Both the position numbers and the translations under genes were made by a program. A stretch of 64,000 nucleotides of DNA, taken from NCBI GenBank assembly GCA_013397695.1, contig VYZI01000147.1, positions 141,317-205,316 on the forward strand, written 5' to 3'. This document shows positions 1 through 12,414 of the stretch, one piece after another. Below the pieces are notes generated by a model. That model was not told the DNA's origin. It worked only from the letters and a program-made list of their open reading frames with translations, and searched no databases. Numbering within the stretch: the first letter of the stretch is position 1; each line of letters opens with the position of its first letter. The stretch comes from Centropus unirufus (taxonomy: Eukaryota; Chordata; Aves; Cuculiformes; Centropidae).

Positions 1-2954
1 TCCATTTGAAATCCTCCTTCCTGCATCCTACACAATGAAACCCCCTACCTTTCCTCAAAACCTCTGCTGCAGCTGCCAAAGTCCTTTAGGTCTTGCCTTT
101 GAATCTGTAACTCCACTGGATCCTCTCTGACTGGTCACCAGGGAATACAAGCAGCTGTTTTGCAGGAAACGCCACATCTCCTTCTAATCATAAGTAAAAA
201 AGCATAGCAATAGAGAGGCAACATGAGCTCCAGAGCCACAGGCACAGCATGTGGGAAAAAGAGGCAAACCCACATTGTGAGCAGAAAGTCTCTCTCAACT
301 TTTTGCCTCGGATTCTCTCGCACAAGATCAAGCACTCGCTTAGCTCACAGCAAAATTTACAGACAACAACACATCAGTAAACACGTTGCCAGTAAAATAC
401 GCCAACTGCCTGCTTCCAAGTGGGCTGCAGTACTTTTGCACCCAAAAAGATCTTTGTATGATCCTGGAACTGCAGATATCTAAATAGGACTAGAAATAAA
501 TGTTTTTTTTAGTATATCCCACCTACAACCAGTCTTACCCAATGTGCGCTACTCAAAACCAACCAAATCAAGGGAAAAGTTTTTCCCCACAGCATCTCCT
601 CCACCAGTGAGACACGGAAGATTGCAAAGGAAAAAAGTCACGAGACAGCTGGAGGGTAGAGAAAGCCAGGCCTTTGGTCTTCCCCTATTTTTTTTGCAGG
701 TAGTTGAAACAAAACGCCAAGAAAATCCCTCTAACATTGTCAGATGAGACACCAGAACTCTGTTGGCACCGGTCCTTTTGAAAACGTTGCTCTCGTTCAG
801 CAGGAGCCGACTTCCTGCGTGCAAGAGGCCTGAAGCAGAAATCAGCCGCAGGTTGGCCCACGAATAACTCGGAGAGGCAGTGTTACAGATTACAGCTTGG
901 CATTGCATTCGGCAAAAATAAACAAAGTGTAATTGCGAAAACCCGGAAAGATAAGGAAGTCATTTGCTGTTAGTAAACATTACAGGATAGTAAAACTCCT
1001 TTTAAGTTTGTATGCATCCCAACCCTTGAGTTCGTAGCCCCTTTGCTCAAAATAGCATAAACTAATTTATGCACCTGCCCCTAACACATCATAAATACCG
1101 TTTGTTACTCCTCATTTGCAGTATTTAAGCAGATGGTACTGAAATGTAGTCTCTTATCCACGCTGCGTCTCTGTTCCAGTAACGTGTCGCAGTCTCGCTG
1201 ATGATTACTGAAGCTAACTCCATACACCACCTATGCCCAAATGACAGCTTTTCCAGTCACACCATGCCCCGAGGCGTTTTGCTGCACGGTGCAAAGTCGA
1301 GCAATGTATACTTACAATTCCAGTAAAAAGCAAGTGAAACCTGCCACCTTGTAAGGATCCCAGCTCACAGTTTGCAAATGTACTTGGCATTAATTCTAAT
1401 AAAGCTAAAACATAAAAAAACCCAAAAACCAACAAACCCCCACACATGCCCCAAAAAGCGACAGGCAGAACAACTAGACTGCTTGCAGATATGTGTCATC
1501 CTGCAGTAACTGGCAGCTGGTTCATACCAAGAGTTCATAAACACCTTGTAAGCACTTTCATTTTGCAGGCACAGTCTGAAAAAAAAAAACCCTAACAAAA
1601 CCCAGGACGTGAGCTTAAGCAAAAATAAGATTGGATTCAGTGCTAGCAAGCTACAGCCCAGCATTGCAAGTGCAAAGGATGATTTTACCAGCTTTGTTGA
1701 CAAAATGGTATTCCAAGGCCAGCTGAAGAAGTTTGGCAGTACCGTCGGCAAAGAGTCCCACCCTTCTTGCACTGCGCACAGGAAAGGAAGCGGCAGAGTT
1801 GGTTTCATTTTGATATTTCTTGTAAACTGACAAAGGAAATGGGCTGCCAGTTCAAACCCCCAGGCTGAGCCGCTCGGCAATTGCAAGCTTCGTTCCAGGT
1901 CAAATGACAGAACTGGGAAATGATCAAGCGCGAAAACAACCCCCGTTCTGCTGGAGTTTATTCACCACAAACACCAGCTCCGCTTTCCGATGTGAGCCCG
2001 GTCTGCATCTCCCCGAGCGAGCAGGACCAGCAACGTGGGGCAAAATGCCCTGCTACAAGAAATAACGCAAGCCGAGCACTTACAGAGCGGAGGGGGCTGC
2101 CAACTTAATCCGATTCCATGACGGCTGCAAACGTGGACTTTGGAAGGTGATGCGGTTCCCATCGCCACCGGCACCGTCGGAGGAACGCGGCAAAACACCG
2201 GGCAGGGCACCTGCCACAGCCAACACCACAGCAGCACCCGCACACCCCGACTGGTTTGACCACAGGCACCAAGTTGCAGGTCCTACCAGTTGGACACCAG
2301 AACTGATTCCGTGCCAAGAACAACAAGCACTGAAAAGGCCGCCAGGGTGGGCTTTTTTTTTAATTATTTTTCTTCCCCCCAGGCCCCCCCACTTTTTTTT
2401 TTCCACGATTGTTGATACAACTCGAGTAACTGCAGAAATGAACTGAAGTGCAAAATTAAAAGCAGCAAAAATCCACAAGTGTATATTGAGAGGAAGACAC
2501 TGCAGTTTTTCTTTCTTGATTCAGCAAAGGAGGAGGCTGTTGGTGTTTGACACAGTAGGATGAACCTCCTAATGTCCTGAAATATCTTTTATTTATAGGG
2601 TGGCTTGGCAGTTGCCAGGATAATTATGAGACAGGAGGAATAATCTCTGGAATATCTCTAAATTACTTTCAAGTGGCCAAATCTCTAAAAAATGGCCAAA
2701 TTCCACAAGAAGCCACACACTCAAGTGCTTCCCAGAATATCTCCATTCCTCTTTGGTAGAAAGCATTAAAAAAAAAAAAAAGGGGTCAGAGATTCAGCGT
2801 GGCAAAAAAATGCCTCAAATAGCGTGACTAATTATACTAAATGTAAAACAAAGCTGCTGGGTACTTGTCTGCTTCTTTTGCAAGGATTTTGATATCTAAA
2901 GACGAAGCTCCAAGGTATCACTGAGGTATCAGAGACAGGAAAAGGACAGAAGAG

Positions 2955-3075
2955 AGAATACCTAGCCCAGGTGACAATGTCAGCCTTCACATTACTGAGC
3001 TGAAGGACTTAGATTTAACTCTGGTGCCAAGGCGTATTTCTTCAACTATAAAATGAGATATTAATAATTTAGGGT
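2955..3075 (+). repeat. Possible MIR/CORE-SINE trace (weak)
   Basis: The stretch contains a 'ttcttcaactataaaatgaga' type phrase followed by 'tattaataat'. This resembles the MIR core segment that reads roughly 'cctcatctgtaaaatggg' followed by 'ataataat'. A degenerate 'ctctggtgcc' lies upstream where the consensus has 'ctctgggcct'. Similarity is limited to about 40 bases, so this is a tentative call from memory of the consensus. Confidence 0.3.
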
Positions 3076-6000
3076 ATTAAGTTGATTAAAAAAAAAAAGA
3101 GTTGGAAATTTAAGCAGGAATTCATCATTTCTTGTAACGACACAATTCCACAGATGTAATCAGCCACCTGACACGCTGCTACGGCTAAAAAAAAAGACCA
3201 TTTTCTACTATATGCCATACACGTTTCCCATCTTAGCAAGACCAAAGCTCCCCAGGCAAAAAAGAAATAATAGAATCCTGGGTACACACTTTTTTGAGCA
3301 ACAGCTCTTCCAAAAAAAAGGCAAGGAGAGCTTCTGCATGGAATTCTCCCACTGTGCTGGAGGAGATGCTCAGGTAACCCAAGGCGAAACCAGCAAGGCA
3401 TCCTGACACTGAGGTAAGCACCATCTCCCACCTCAGGTCCCACACTTACACCACTGGACACTGGACAGCCCTCGCCATCCCTTTCCACTGTTCCTCTGCA
3501 CTGGGATCTTATTGCCCGCTGGCCAGGGGTAACGGCATTCCCACTATTTCTGTTCTCAGAACAGGGAAAGGTATTGTCAGCCCTCAACTTGGATCAGGAA
3601 CATCAGGTGAAGCACTAAAATGGTTCCAGCAGCCAAGCAGCGGGACTTTCCCTCAAACAAAGGGAAGCATTGACAACATATCAGAATTTTATGGGAGATT
3701 TTGTAAGCCACGAGAAGTATTTTACTTGCCTATTTGCTGGATGTAAGAAAAAAACGTATTTTTACATTCAACACTGAAACACAATGGGGAACAGTGCCAC
3801 AAATTTAAAAGCAACTCACCTATTCTTTCCTCCAGACACTCAACTTAAATAATTTTATTCCAGACACACTGTTGCAAATTGAAGAAAATTCAGTATCACA
3901 CTCCTCTCATGTTTTCTAAGATACCACAGCCCCGTTTCCTCCAGCAGATCTTACGCTTTCAAGGTCATCTGATGATACACACTTTTATTTATTTACTTAT
4001 CAGGTAAAATACTTCACTGTATCTCTATCCCCACCTTTAATGTTATTTACAAAACAATAACCAAAAAGTCATTCGCCTACGTCATTGTTTCAGGAACTCA
4101 TCAGATGTTTTCCCTCATCTATCATAAAACTATTACAGAAAACTGATACCTCTTTATTGTTTTACTTAGGCCAAACAGATATAACAGCATTTCTCTTTAC
4201 AGATAAGAAAAGATAAGCCATGAAAGAGTGACATGGGACTACTGAGGTGGCTCAGCAAAAAACAATGCTGTAGTACAACTGAGAAAACAAGCTATTGTTC
4301 TTAGGAGACGTTCTTGATCTGTTTTTGTGCATAATATCATGTTTGATTTTATTCAATATCAAGATAACACATTGCCAGCTCATTTTATTATTCCTTAGAA
4401 GAAACTTGTATGAAAACAGTAACTTTACTGAAATTAGCCCGGAATAATAGCTTTGCAGGACTTGTACATAATCCATTGTTTAAACCTTCTGGCTTTTTCA
4501 GCTCTAAATGCTATTTGGGATATAAACCCAGCATCTGGTGAAGCAATACACTCCTTAACAAGCTGTTTTATAAGCAGAGAAATAATGAAAAACGTTTTTC
4601 TAAAAATCCGTGGGTTTGATCCCTAAATTTGCTCCATCTGTTACCCTGAGCTTCTCTGCCTCCTGGCACCCTCACCATTCCATCCCGTATCCACAGTCCT
4701 TTGCCCTGGCTGCAAAAGAGACAGGATAAGCTCTGTCTGGTCTCTAGGTACATGTGTGACAACTGTCAGTGCAAATATGTGACTGCCACATCAAATGCGG
4801 TTCCCTGGGGCAAATTATTTAAGGTGCTTCTTCACAGTTCTTCACATTATTTGCCGCAGATAATAAAATCTATTATTTAGAATGCTGTGAATACCCACCA
4901 GTGGTAACCCCAACACACAGCCTCCGAGGTGAATGTGCAGGATCATTCCTGAAGGGGTCACTTGTTGGTGTCTCCCTCACTACAGACAATGGCTCTCACA
5001 AACGAGAAACTAAACTCTCAACCTTCTACAGAACAAAACTGAACAGACTGCACCGAAAGACATACCCAAATACAAAAGTGGGTTTGTAGGGCATTTTTAT
5101 CTGTTCATTTCCCTTAAAAATCTCTTTAGTTCTACACTTCCATGCAATTTAAGACCTAAAAAGATGTTCTCTACTTTAACTTGCATGATTTATGATTTCT
5201 GATTGTGCAAACTAAAGAAACCCAGACCTAACCACACCTGAATGAAGCAGCTGCAAATCAGCCTCTGAAAAGCCAAGTGACAACCTCTTTGTATTCTGCC
5301 TCTGAATGCATCTCTTAACCATCCCTCACTGCAACAAACTTCACTTATTATAAATTACTTGTTTTGGATAAACGCTTTACCTGCTCATAACACCAACAGC
5401 GTTCCCATTCCTGCCCTGAATGAGAGACAGCGTCGTGCGTCCACAACTTTGAATGTCCATTCTTCCTATCTAAAAGATTTCTTTCAGATGGGACTTAGTT
5501 TTCTCAACCTAATGTGTAATAAATAACAAATAGAGATTTGTGTTGCATGGTGTTTCAGATGCTGTGTGAAGAAAGGCATTTTCCAAGGCCCCACAGAAGT
5601 TAGAATGTGGGTCTCAGTTTAATACATTCTAAGTTTATTCACCCATCCCTGTTGCCTCTGACATGGATTAATACGGCAGGAACAGTAAGGGACAAATCCC
5701 CGTGGGGAACCATTAGAGTTAGGATTAGGGCTGCCCCCATGGAGAGTTGTCCTAGACCCGGCAGGAATGGCACAGGGAAAGAGCCAGATGATTTCCATTA
5801 CAGCTGCCTACCAAGGTGCACAACTCCCAAATGTGGCCCAGCTGTAAGAGCACAGCTCTGCAGTTCAGCTTTCCCTCCTACCACGTCCAATGCCTTGAGC
5901 AAGCTGCCATCCATTGCAGGTGGCTCCAACTTCCTACACATCTTCTGAGAAGCACACACAGGCTGTATTTTAGTAAAAAAATTAGGAAAAAATAAATGTG

Positions 6001-9000
6001 TAGATGTTCACCAGCTGAAGATGCAGGATGTTTTTCCCCATAAGGTGCTCTCAACTTTTTCTATAATTACCTACGTAAGCTTATTGAAGGAAAATAATCA
6101 TTTAGCATTAAAACAAGGCATAGCTCAATGCGGAACAGTTATCAGTTTTAACACGGACAGTAAGCAAACCAAGCTCATTAGAAGTCCAACTTGCAAGCAA
6201 TTCCACACAAAGGAATCAGTTTTACCTGAAGACTTTTAACTACAACATACACAACAGCAGGTCTCAGAGAAGCTCACAAAAAAAAGATTTCCAAGGTATC
6301 AAATGTTTGACTTGTATCAGTTGCTTTTGATCTAAACCACCCTGGTGAATAGGAGCAGAGGTAAAATACATTAGGATGATGATTTCCTACCAGGGCTCAG
6401 CTGGCTTTTCAAAGGGCTAAACCTGGCTTTATCCAGGCTTGGCATAACACGTCACTTCAGGGGGGAAGATTGAATAATACATCTGTTTGTCAAGAGATGC
6501 GAGTAGCCTTTGGTCAGCCAAGAAATGATTACAGGGGGAGTAAGCTTGGAAGCTAACAGGAAGAAGAGAATACAATTTGAAGACAAGGATTTGGAAGTGG
6601 GTTATTTATGGAGTCAACACTCAATTAACCATAGTCAGATTATACAGAGATGCAGAAACAAATCAGCTCCAGCTGGGCTCATTAGCCTAGGTGCAGCTCG
6701 GTGCAAATGCTCCTATACTTCTAGAGAGATGGTGCATGTCCAGAAATTCCACAACTATTTTTTTTTCTGCACAAGAATGAAGTCGTTTTTTTTTAATCCA
6801 AACTGGGCCATTTTGGTTTTTTCTGTACGACATTTCCAAAAGTAAGAGTGCTGAGGAAAATGGCAAAGGCTCCAGCTGAAGCCACCGCCTTGCAGCGTTA
6901 CCCCCTTGCACTGGGTCCCAAGAATTTTTATTAACTCAGGCACACTGTCAAGTCCGAGCTGGCTCTGTGCATTCCTGCCATGCTGCGTCAGGGCTGCGTC
7001 CTCTGCCTGGATGCCACGGAGCTGGGGAGCTTAGGGCAGAGAAGCACAAGATACTTGTGACAACGCAGGAGCCAGCCAGCACGGCAAACACTAATAAACC
7101 CAAATACAGCTGGGATAGCCCCGTGCAGAGGGACTGAGCTGTGAGATCACTTGAGATTATGAGTTACAATTTAAGTCATTTAAACCAGATATTCTAAATA
7201 AGGAAAACCCTAAACACAAGCGCTTTCCTAACTGTAAGAAAAACACAGCATGAGACAATAAAAATCCAGCTTGAAGCTGTTTTCCTGGCCACTATGCCAA
7301 AAGTGTAATTGACAGTGAAATAAAGAGGTAGACAGGGAAGGAAATGGAAAAAATCCAGCATTATATTTCCTACTTGCCAATTGCTTCCTCTGAATCAGAC
7401 TCTGTGTTCATGTTGAAGGGCTGAAACCTTTATCCATCTGCCAGAACATGGCAATCTCCAGAAGAGACTTTATGCTAAAAGACCCTTCTGGAAGTTGTCC
7501 CTTCTCATCAAATTGACGTTGCTATAGTTGAAAGAAATCCCCCTGTTTAGAGATTACAAGAGATACTTCCCAATTGGAGGGTGTCAAGATTCAGTTTATT
7601 TTTTTCCAGCCCTGGGAGTCACTTGACCAAAGAGGCAGGGAAAGGACAACAAGCACAATATTGGCATGAAAAATCTCAGCTATAATCAGCTGACTCCAGC
7701 TTGATTACAGAGGAGGAACGAAACTCTGTATTTGGCAAATGGATCACAGAGCGAGTCTTTTCTAAAGCTTTTTTGCTGAGTCTGCCAATTGGTAGCCGGA
7801 CAGCACAGTAGATTTAACCAGTAATGGCTAACAAGTGAACCAAAACGAACCATGCCTGAGCCATCACCCCTGGGATTTACCTGCAGTGTCTAAATACTGA
7901 GAGAAAAAGTTTATGTACACCGAAGAGTGCAATGTGTAGCAGAGAACTGCTCAAGTAGTTTCAAATGATAGCAAGAACCAGAGGGTCACAGAATGTAGGA
8001 TGAGGGAGAGGAAGAGCGTTACCTATGCCACCAGAACATCACTGTAACGCTTGCAGAATATGCATGTCCTAAATCTACAACCTTATTACCCTTTCTTTTC
8101 TCCTCCCTAGTCCCAAATGCCTTGACTTTCCAGATTGCTTAAGGTCTGAAAAACAAAGAAATCCAGGAAAACAACAGTTCAAAACGAAAATTCACTCCGA
8201 CAGATAATACTTTTATTTCTCCTTGTATTCCAGATCCCTAAATGCCTATGGCCTAAAAGGTAGTAGAAGTTACAGAATCTTTATTGTCTTTCTCTGCTGT
8301 TTTATCTTAGGACGCCAAGTTCATTCTTGGAATCAGGGACTAACTTATCTTGGGAGGTGTACCATTCAGACAGTAAAAACAGAAAACCTGTCTTCTGCTG
8401 TACAGTATTTGCAGGTCCCGTGTATGGTGTTTATCTTGGAATACATGCTACTGAGCAGCACAGGAACTAGAAAGGAAAGGACTTAATTACTGTAAACAAC
8501 TGGGAGCAAAAGACTGCTAAACACTCCACAACTCGCATCAGTGGAAGGTTGGAACCTTTGCACCTCTCATTTACTCTAACGGGATTAGGACAAGGCTCCC
8601 CTCCTCCTCCCTGAGCCCCATCAAGCTAGGCAAGACCACAGATGCCAAACACCTGCAGCACCTCCCTGCCCCGCTCAAAGTCTCAGTTGCTGTAAGGTCG
8701 GAAGAGATACCTCAAGTATTTCTCCTTCCTGGGGGTTACTGCCACAGCAAATCTCAGCCTGTATCTTCCAGGTAAATTGGCTGCATATCTGTCAAGCACC
8801 TACATGTGAACCACACCTACATCAACTTTCCACTCCATCACTGCTCCCCCCACCCCAAGCCACCAGTTCTGGCCAGGAACTTGATTAGCAACAGACGGTG
8901 AAACATTTTCAGAGAACTTCAGAGGTGGCACTTACAAAAGGAGAGTGAACTTCTATGGCCTGAGGGCCCCAGAGCAAAGCATGGCGCCTGGCATTGGGCC

Positions 9001-9114
9001 TTGTGTGTTACAGCTGCAGTCATAGCGCAGATCAAACAGAGATGCTATTTCTGTTTCTGCTCTTCCTCTCTTTCAAAACATTCCTGGCTCACCTTTGGCT
9101 TCAACCTGTTATTA

Positions 9115-9270
9115 ATCCATGGCTGCATTATGGTGTAGCAATAGAGCCTGGGCACGTTGTATAACAGGACCTTGAGGCTTTCAGCAACTGCTGCTTCGTC
9201 CTGCAGGTGCAGCGTGTATCGCTGCCCCCAGATGTAGCCCCAAAGAGCCAGTGTACTGAAATAGGCTGGC
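9115..9270 (-). repeat. Possible old amniote SINE fragment, reverse orientation (weak)
   Basis: Phrases such as 'attatggtgtagcaatagagcc' (9,128-9,149) and 'ccccaaagagccagtg' (about 9,237-9,252) occur in the order expected for the reverse complement of the amniote CORE/MIR-like SINE whose better copy lies at 48.2-48.4 kb. The middle is not recognisable. It could equally be chance, and an alignment to a Repbase or Dfam model would decide. Confidence 0.25.
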
Positions 9271-10220
9271 TGAACCTACCTTTCACAGCAACCTCAGAGA
9301 CCTCTCTTGTTTAATAATTTTATGTCAATTTACCAGTCACAATTCTTACCTGTTTTCCCCACCTCTTCCTGGTTAATCATAAAAGCATTAAATAGTGTAG
9401 TGATATGAACTTTTGTATTACTTCTGTCTTCCTTTTCATAATTACATGTCAAAATCTATTACATGGTGAGTTTAAGACAAATTGTTCTATGCTGGGTTTG
9501 TATTTTAATTAAACATAAAACAATATCGGTCAGATACCCCAGGACATTTCTAGCTTTACAGGAATCAGAGCTCATTCCACAGCTGCAGTATTTCACAGAC
9601 TTAGATAGACACCACCTCCATCAGACAACACTGGTTTCAGGTGAACAAGTAGGCTGTTTCTTCCCCTGAAAACTCTAATAAAGTTTTCTAGTGTCTCTTA
9701 GACTCCACAGTTATACCCGTTAAAAAGATAATACAATGGAGATACTGAACTTTAAGTTTTTGCCGTCTAAGTTCATTAGCGCAAATAAAGAGAGGCTGTA
9801 ACTCATACTACAGCGTAGCAGAGGTAAAGCAGTAAAGCTGACATTAAACTTGATACTATATAGCCCTTACAGCTTGCAGGTAATCCTTCTCTTTCCAAGA
9901 ACTCCACGCTCAGAGAAATCAGACGTATTTAAAGAATAATTCAATATAACAGAAGTACTCACTTCCTTTAATTTAAACTTACACATCTCAAGCCATACCG
10001 AAGCTTCCACAAGCAAATATTCAGCGATTGCCGCCTTCTTTATTTAACAAGCTGTATGAAATATATATAAAGGAGTCCATAAAATAGTTGACAGTTGCTA
10101 ATTCAAGAGTCAGCAGTTTCTCATCACAGGGGCACACTGTGTTGAAACCACCTTGGCACCCCTGTCACGTCAGTCACCAACTAAAACCCACTACAAACGA
10201 CACGTTTCTAACCCGCTACC

Positions 10221-10230
10221 ACTCACCAGT
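10221..10230 (-). other. Candidate minus-strand 5' splice site
   Basis: The reverse complement reads ACTG|GTGAGT, with the last exon base at 10,227. This is a near-consensus donor lying just beyond the CpG-rich block in the minus-strand direction. It could end an alternative first exon started within the block. No transcript evidence is available, and isolated donor matches are common, so confidence is low. Confidence 0.3.
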
Positions 10231-10405
10231 GCCCTCAGACACAGCACTGGTTTTTTTTTCCACAGGGTCCCGTGTGAGACGGCCGTGGCCGAGCAAGACC
10301 CAGGGCACACAAACGCGCAGGGTGCGCCTCAGGGAGACGTCACCATAGCTGCCTCGCACCCTCGGGCCTCGCCAGGCGCCCGGGCGGCTCCTCCGCTCTT
10401 CTCTG

Positions 10406-10415
10406 ACCTACCTGG
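10406..10415 (-). other. Candidate minus-strand 5' splice site
   Basis: The reverse complement reads CCAG|GTAGGT, with the last exon base at 10,412. It lies about 240 bp downstream, in the minus direction, of the ETS/CCAAT pair. That is a plausible size for a short non-coding or N-terminal first exon. A further GAG|GTAGGG match has its last exon base at 10,804. None can be confirmed without RNA data. Confidence 0.3.
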
Positions 10416-10591
10416 AGCGGCTGCAAACGGAGCGCGGTGTCTGCTCGGGAACCACACGGATCTGCGCAGGCATTTGTGCAGAATTGTGCGGATAAACGTG
10501 AACAGCCACGGGCTGTGGCGGGCGACAAGCCTGGAAGCAACGCGAGCTACTGTGCCTGCAGGCAGCACGCGGATGCAGCTGGGCAAACCAG

Positions 10592-10612
10592 AGATAAATC
10601 ACAGCCAGATAA
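10592..10612 (+). promoter_or_regulatory. Pair of GATA motifs
   Basis: Two AGATAA hexamers (10,592-10,597 and 10,607-10,612) stand 15 bp apart at the edge of the CpG-rich block. WGATAR is the GATA-factor consensus. The spacing and promoter context make the pair worth noting, but occupancy cannot be judged from sequence. Confidence 0.35.
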
Positions 10613-10650
10613 GCGAGGGTCAAAGTTCTGGCTGGGCTTGGAGTTTCGCT

Positions 10651-10664
10651 ATTGGCACTTCCTG
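10651..10664 (-). promoter_or_regulatory. Adjacent ETS and CCAAT-box motifs
   Basis: On the minus strand the block reads CAGGAAGTG immediately followed by CCAATAG. The first is an ETS/GABPA-type site at 10,656-10,664. The second contains the NF-Y core CCAAT at 10,651-10,655. Such pairs are typical of CpG-island promoters and usually lie within about 100 bp of the start site. By inference a minus-strand start near 10,550-10,600 would fit the donor at 10,412. NF-Y and ETS sites work in both orientations, so direction remains open. Confidence 0.45.
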
Positions 10665-11116
10665 ATCCGAGTCCCAGATTCTCCCGATTAAGCGCGTGTC
10701 GCCCTCGGCTGAAGCAAGGGGCTCCCGCCGCCCCGAGGCCTCCGGCCCGGCCCCGTCCCTGGGCCGGAGCCGCGGGAAGCTCAGCCCGGGGAAAGCCCCC
10801 TACCTCGAGCGGCTCCCGCTGCGCCCCGGGCCGCGCTCCGTAAACACGGAGGCGTTTCCCGACGCAAGCTCCGGGGGCAGCGTGCGGCTCCCGGTTCCAC
10901 CCGCCCCGCTCGGCGCCGCGGGCAGGAAAAGCGCCAGCGGGAGCGGCGCGCGCGGGGGAAGCCGCGCTCCGTGGCTCGCTCCGGGCCCCGAGCTGGAAAA
11001 CGGAGCCCGGCTCGGTCCGGCCAGGTCACCCGCCCCTCCGGGGCTCCAGGGCTCGCTGCTCCCCAAGGGAAAAGCCGCAGCAACCCGTAACTCAAAGGGA
11101 AGCTTCTGAGGATCTG

Positions 11117-11299
11117 AAGATTTTTCCCTGTGAGGGTGGCGAGGCGCAGCGTGCCCGGAGAAGTCGCGGATGCCCCATCCCTGGAGGTGTTCAAGGCCAG
11201 GCTGGATGAGGCTCTGAGCGACCTGACCCAGCGGAACATGGGGAACCGGGTGATCTTTAAAAGTCCCTTCCAGTCTAAACCATTCGAGGATTCTGTGGG
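11117..11299 (+). mobile_element. CR1 LINE 3' fragment, CpG-rich
   Basis: This is the 3' end of a CR1 element in plus orientation. It contains the typical 'gtgagggtggcgaggc' start, 'gatgccccatccctggaggt', 'gttcaaggccaggctggat' and a 'gatctttaaaagtcccttcc' tail before a decayed terminal repeat. It is strongly 5'-truncated, as most CR1 copies are. Unusually it keeps about ten CG steps in under 200 bp, consistent with lying at the edge of an unmethylated CpG island. Confidence 0.9.
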
Positions 11300-12414
11300 T
11301 TTTTTTCCCCTGTGCTGAACAAGTGTACCCAGAATGAAGATCCCGTTCCAGACAGCTGCTGGATAAACACCCCGTTCTTTATCACCTATTTTTCTTCTTA
11401 CAAGTCCTCCAGACTCACAAGTACACAGATATCAGAGCCATGGTGTCACCCCCCGAAATAAAAAGCTACATCAACACAGCTCTGCGCATCAAAGCATCTC
11501 AGCCAAACCCTCGCCGGCTGCTGCTGGAGATGGTTGGTTCCCCGTTAACCATGAATACTTCCTTTGACAGAACTCTTTGGATTTGGAATGGAAGTACGTT
11601 TACTGCTTCAATAGCAAGTGATTTGTTTCAACCAGTTTAAAAGGGCAGCTCCTCAGCTCTCCCCATGGACAAGTGACTCCTCCTGCAGCCAAGGTTGGCT
11701 TGCCCACCAAAACCAGCCCAAAGCATCCGTTTGCAGTAGACCAGCGTGGGACCCCAGTTTAAACACAGATTTGATCTCACAGCTGCGTCCAACGTGAAAC
11801 TCATTGACAAATGCAAGCTCACATCATAAAGTGCTTTCAAATGTCCTAGGATTAAATTCCATATATCTGCACATGTGTGGAGCGCTGGTCCCCAGGAAAT
11901 TACGCTGAGATATGTTCCCTGGTGTGCTGTGTTCCCCAGCCGAGCACCATCCCCTACTCTCCCAGTGGGGCAGGAGCAGGAATGGCCCCATTTTATTCAA
12001 GGTTCTTTCTTAATCACAGAATCATCTGCCTGAGGCCTTGGAAGAAGAGAGAGAGTGGATGGGGAGTGTGGAAACAGAACCAGCACTCTTCAAGATTAGT
12101 CACGGTAAGTAAGCTCTTCAGCAGTCACTGCAGGTCCTTCTCACAGTGGTTTCAAGAGGGCAGAAGACAGATCTGGATTCAAGACATCCTGACCCACTGG
12201 ACCCAGAAGGAAGCCCAGGAATTTAGCCAATATATCTCTGAAGGTGCATAACCTGTTGGTCTGTGGCTGTTTTTAAAATGTAATTTGAACTCGGGGCTTG
12301 AAGTAAAAAATAAAACAGATTGTATGTTTGGGGCATGAGCCCAAGCCAAATAACCCTGAATGGTTCTGGGAATTCTGTGTAGGAAAGCATTCACCACAGG
12401 TAAACATTCCTCAC

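Larger units (their letters stand above)
1..10264. other. Intronic DNA with no coding exon recognised
   Basis: This is mixed-composition DNA with many short A and T runs. Open frames of up to about 170 codons occur on both strands (for example minus 1,365-1,886 and minus 3,069-3,587), but their translations are low-complexity or hydrophobic, resemble no family I know and lack convincing splice contexts. A T/C-rich block lies at 2,350-2,405. A short degenerate TTAGGG-like triplet lies near 5,713-5,730 and is too short to call. By inference this is the downstream intron of the minus-strand ATXN7L1-like gene whose exon lies at 36.7 kb. Two weak SINE-like traces inside it are listed separately. 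Confidence 0.55.
10265..11240. promoter_or_regulatory. CpG-island-like block, candidate internal promoter
   Basis: CpG dinucleotides and G+C rise sharply here compared with the AT-rich flanks. Runs such as 'gcgcgcgcggggg' lie near 10,947-10,960, and many CG steps continue to about 11,240. GC boxes of the Sp1 type are visible at 10,901-10,910 and around 11,027-11,037. A near-CRE ('gacgtcac') lies at 10,337-10,344. Adjacent CCAAT and ETS motifs and two GATA motifs are listed separately. Unmethylated CpG islands normally mark promoters. This one lies 26 kb downstream (in gene direction) of the zinc-finger exon, so it could start a shorter ATXN7L1 transcript on the minus strand or an antisense non-coding RNA on the plus strand. 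Open frames through it on both strands reflect low stop-codon density at high GC and match nothing I recognise. Confidence 0.7.

Noticed and set aside
1365..1886. 173-codon minus-strand open frame with hydrophobic stretches
   Set aside because: Hydrophobicity comes from T-rich antisense of A-rich DNA. There is no recognisable family or splice context, and overlapping frames are open on the other strand.
3069..3587. 172-codon minus-strand open frame
   Set aside because: The C-terminal part is poly-F/L from A-rich DNA. I saw no domain or conserved motif, so a chance frame is more likely.
5713..5730. Three degenerate TTAGGG-like units
   Set aside because: Too short and imperfect to call an interstitial telomeric repeat.
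10153..10665. 170-codon plus-strand open frame entering the CpG-rich block
   Set aside because: Stop codons are depleted where GC is high, and several overlapping frames on both strands are open. The composition is Ala/Arg/Pro-biased with no recognised domain.
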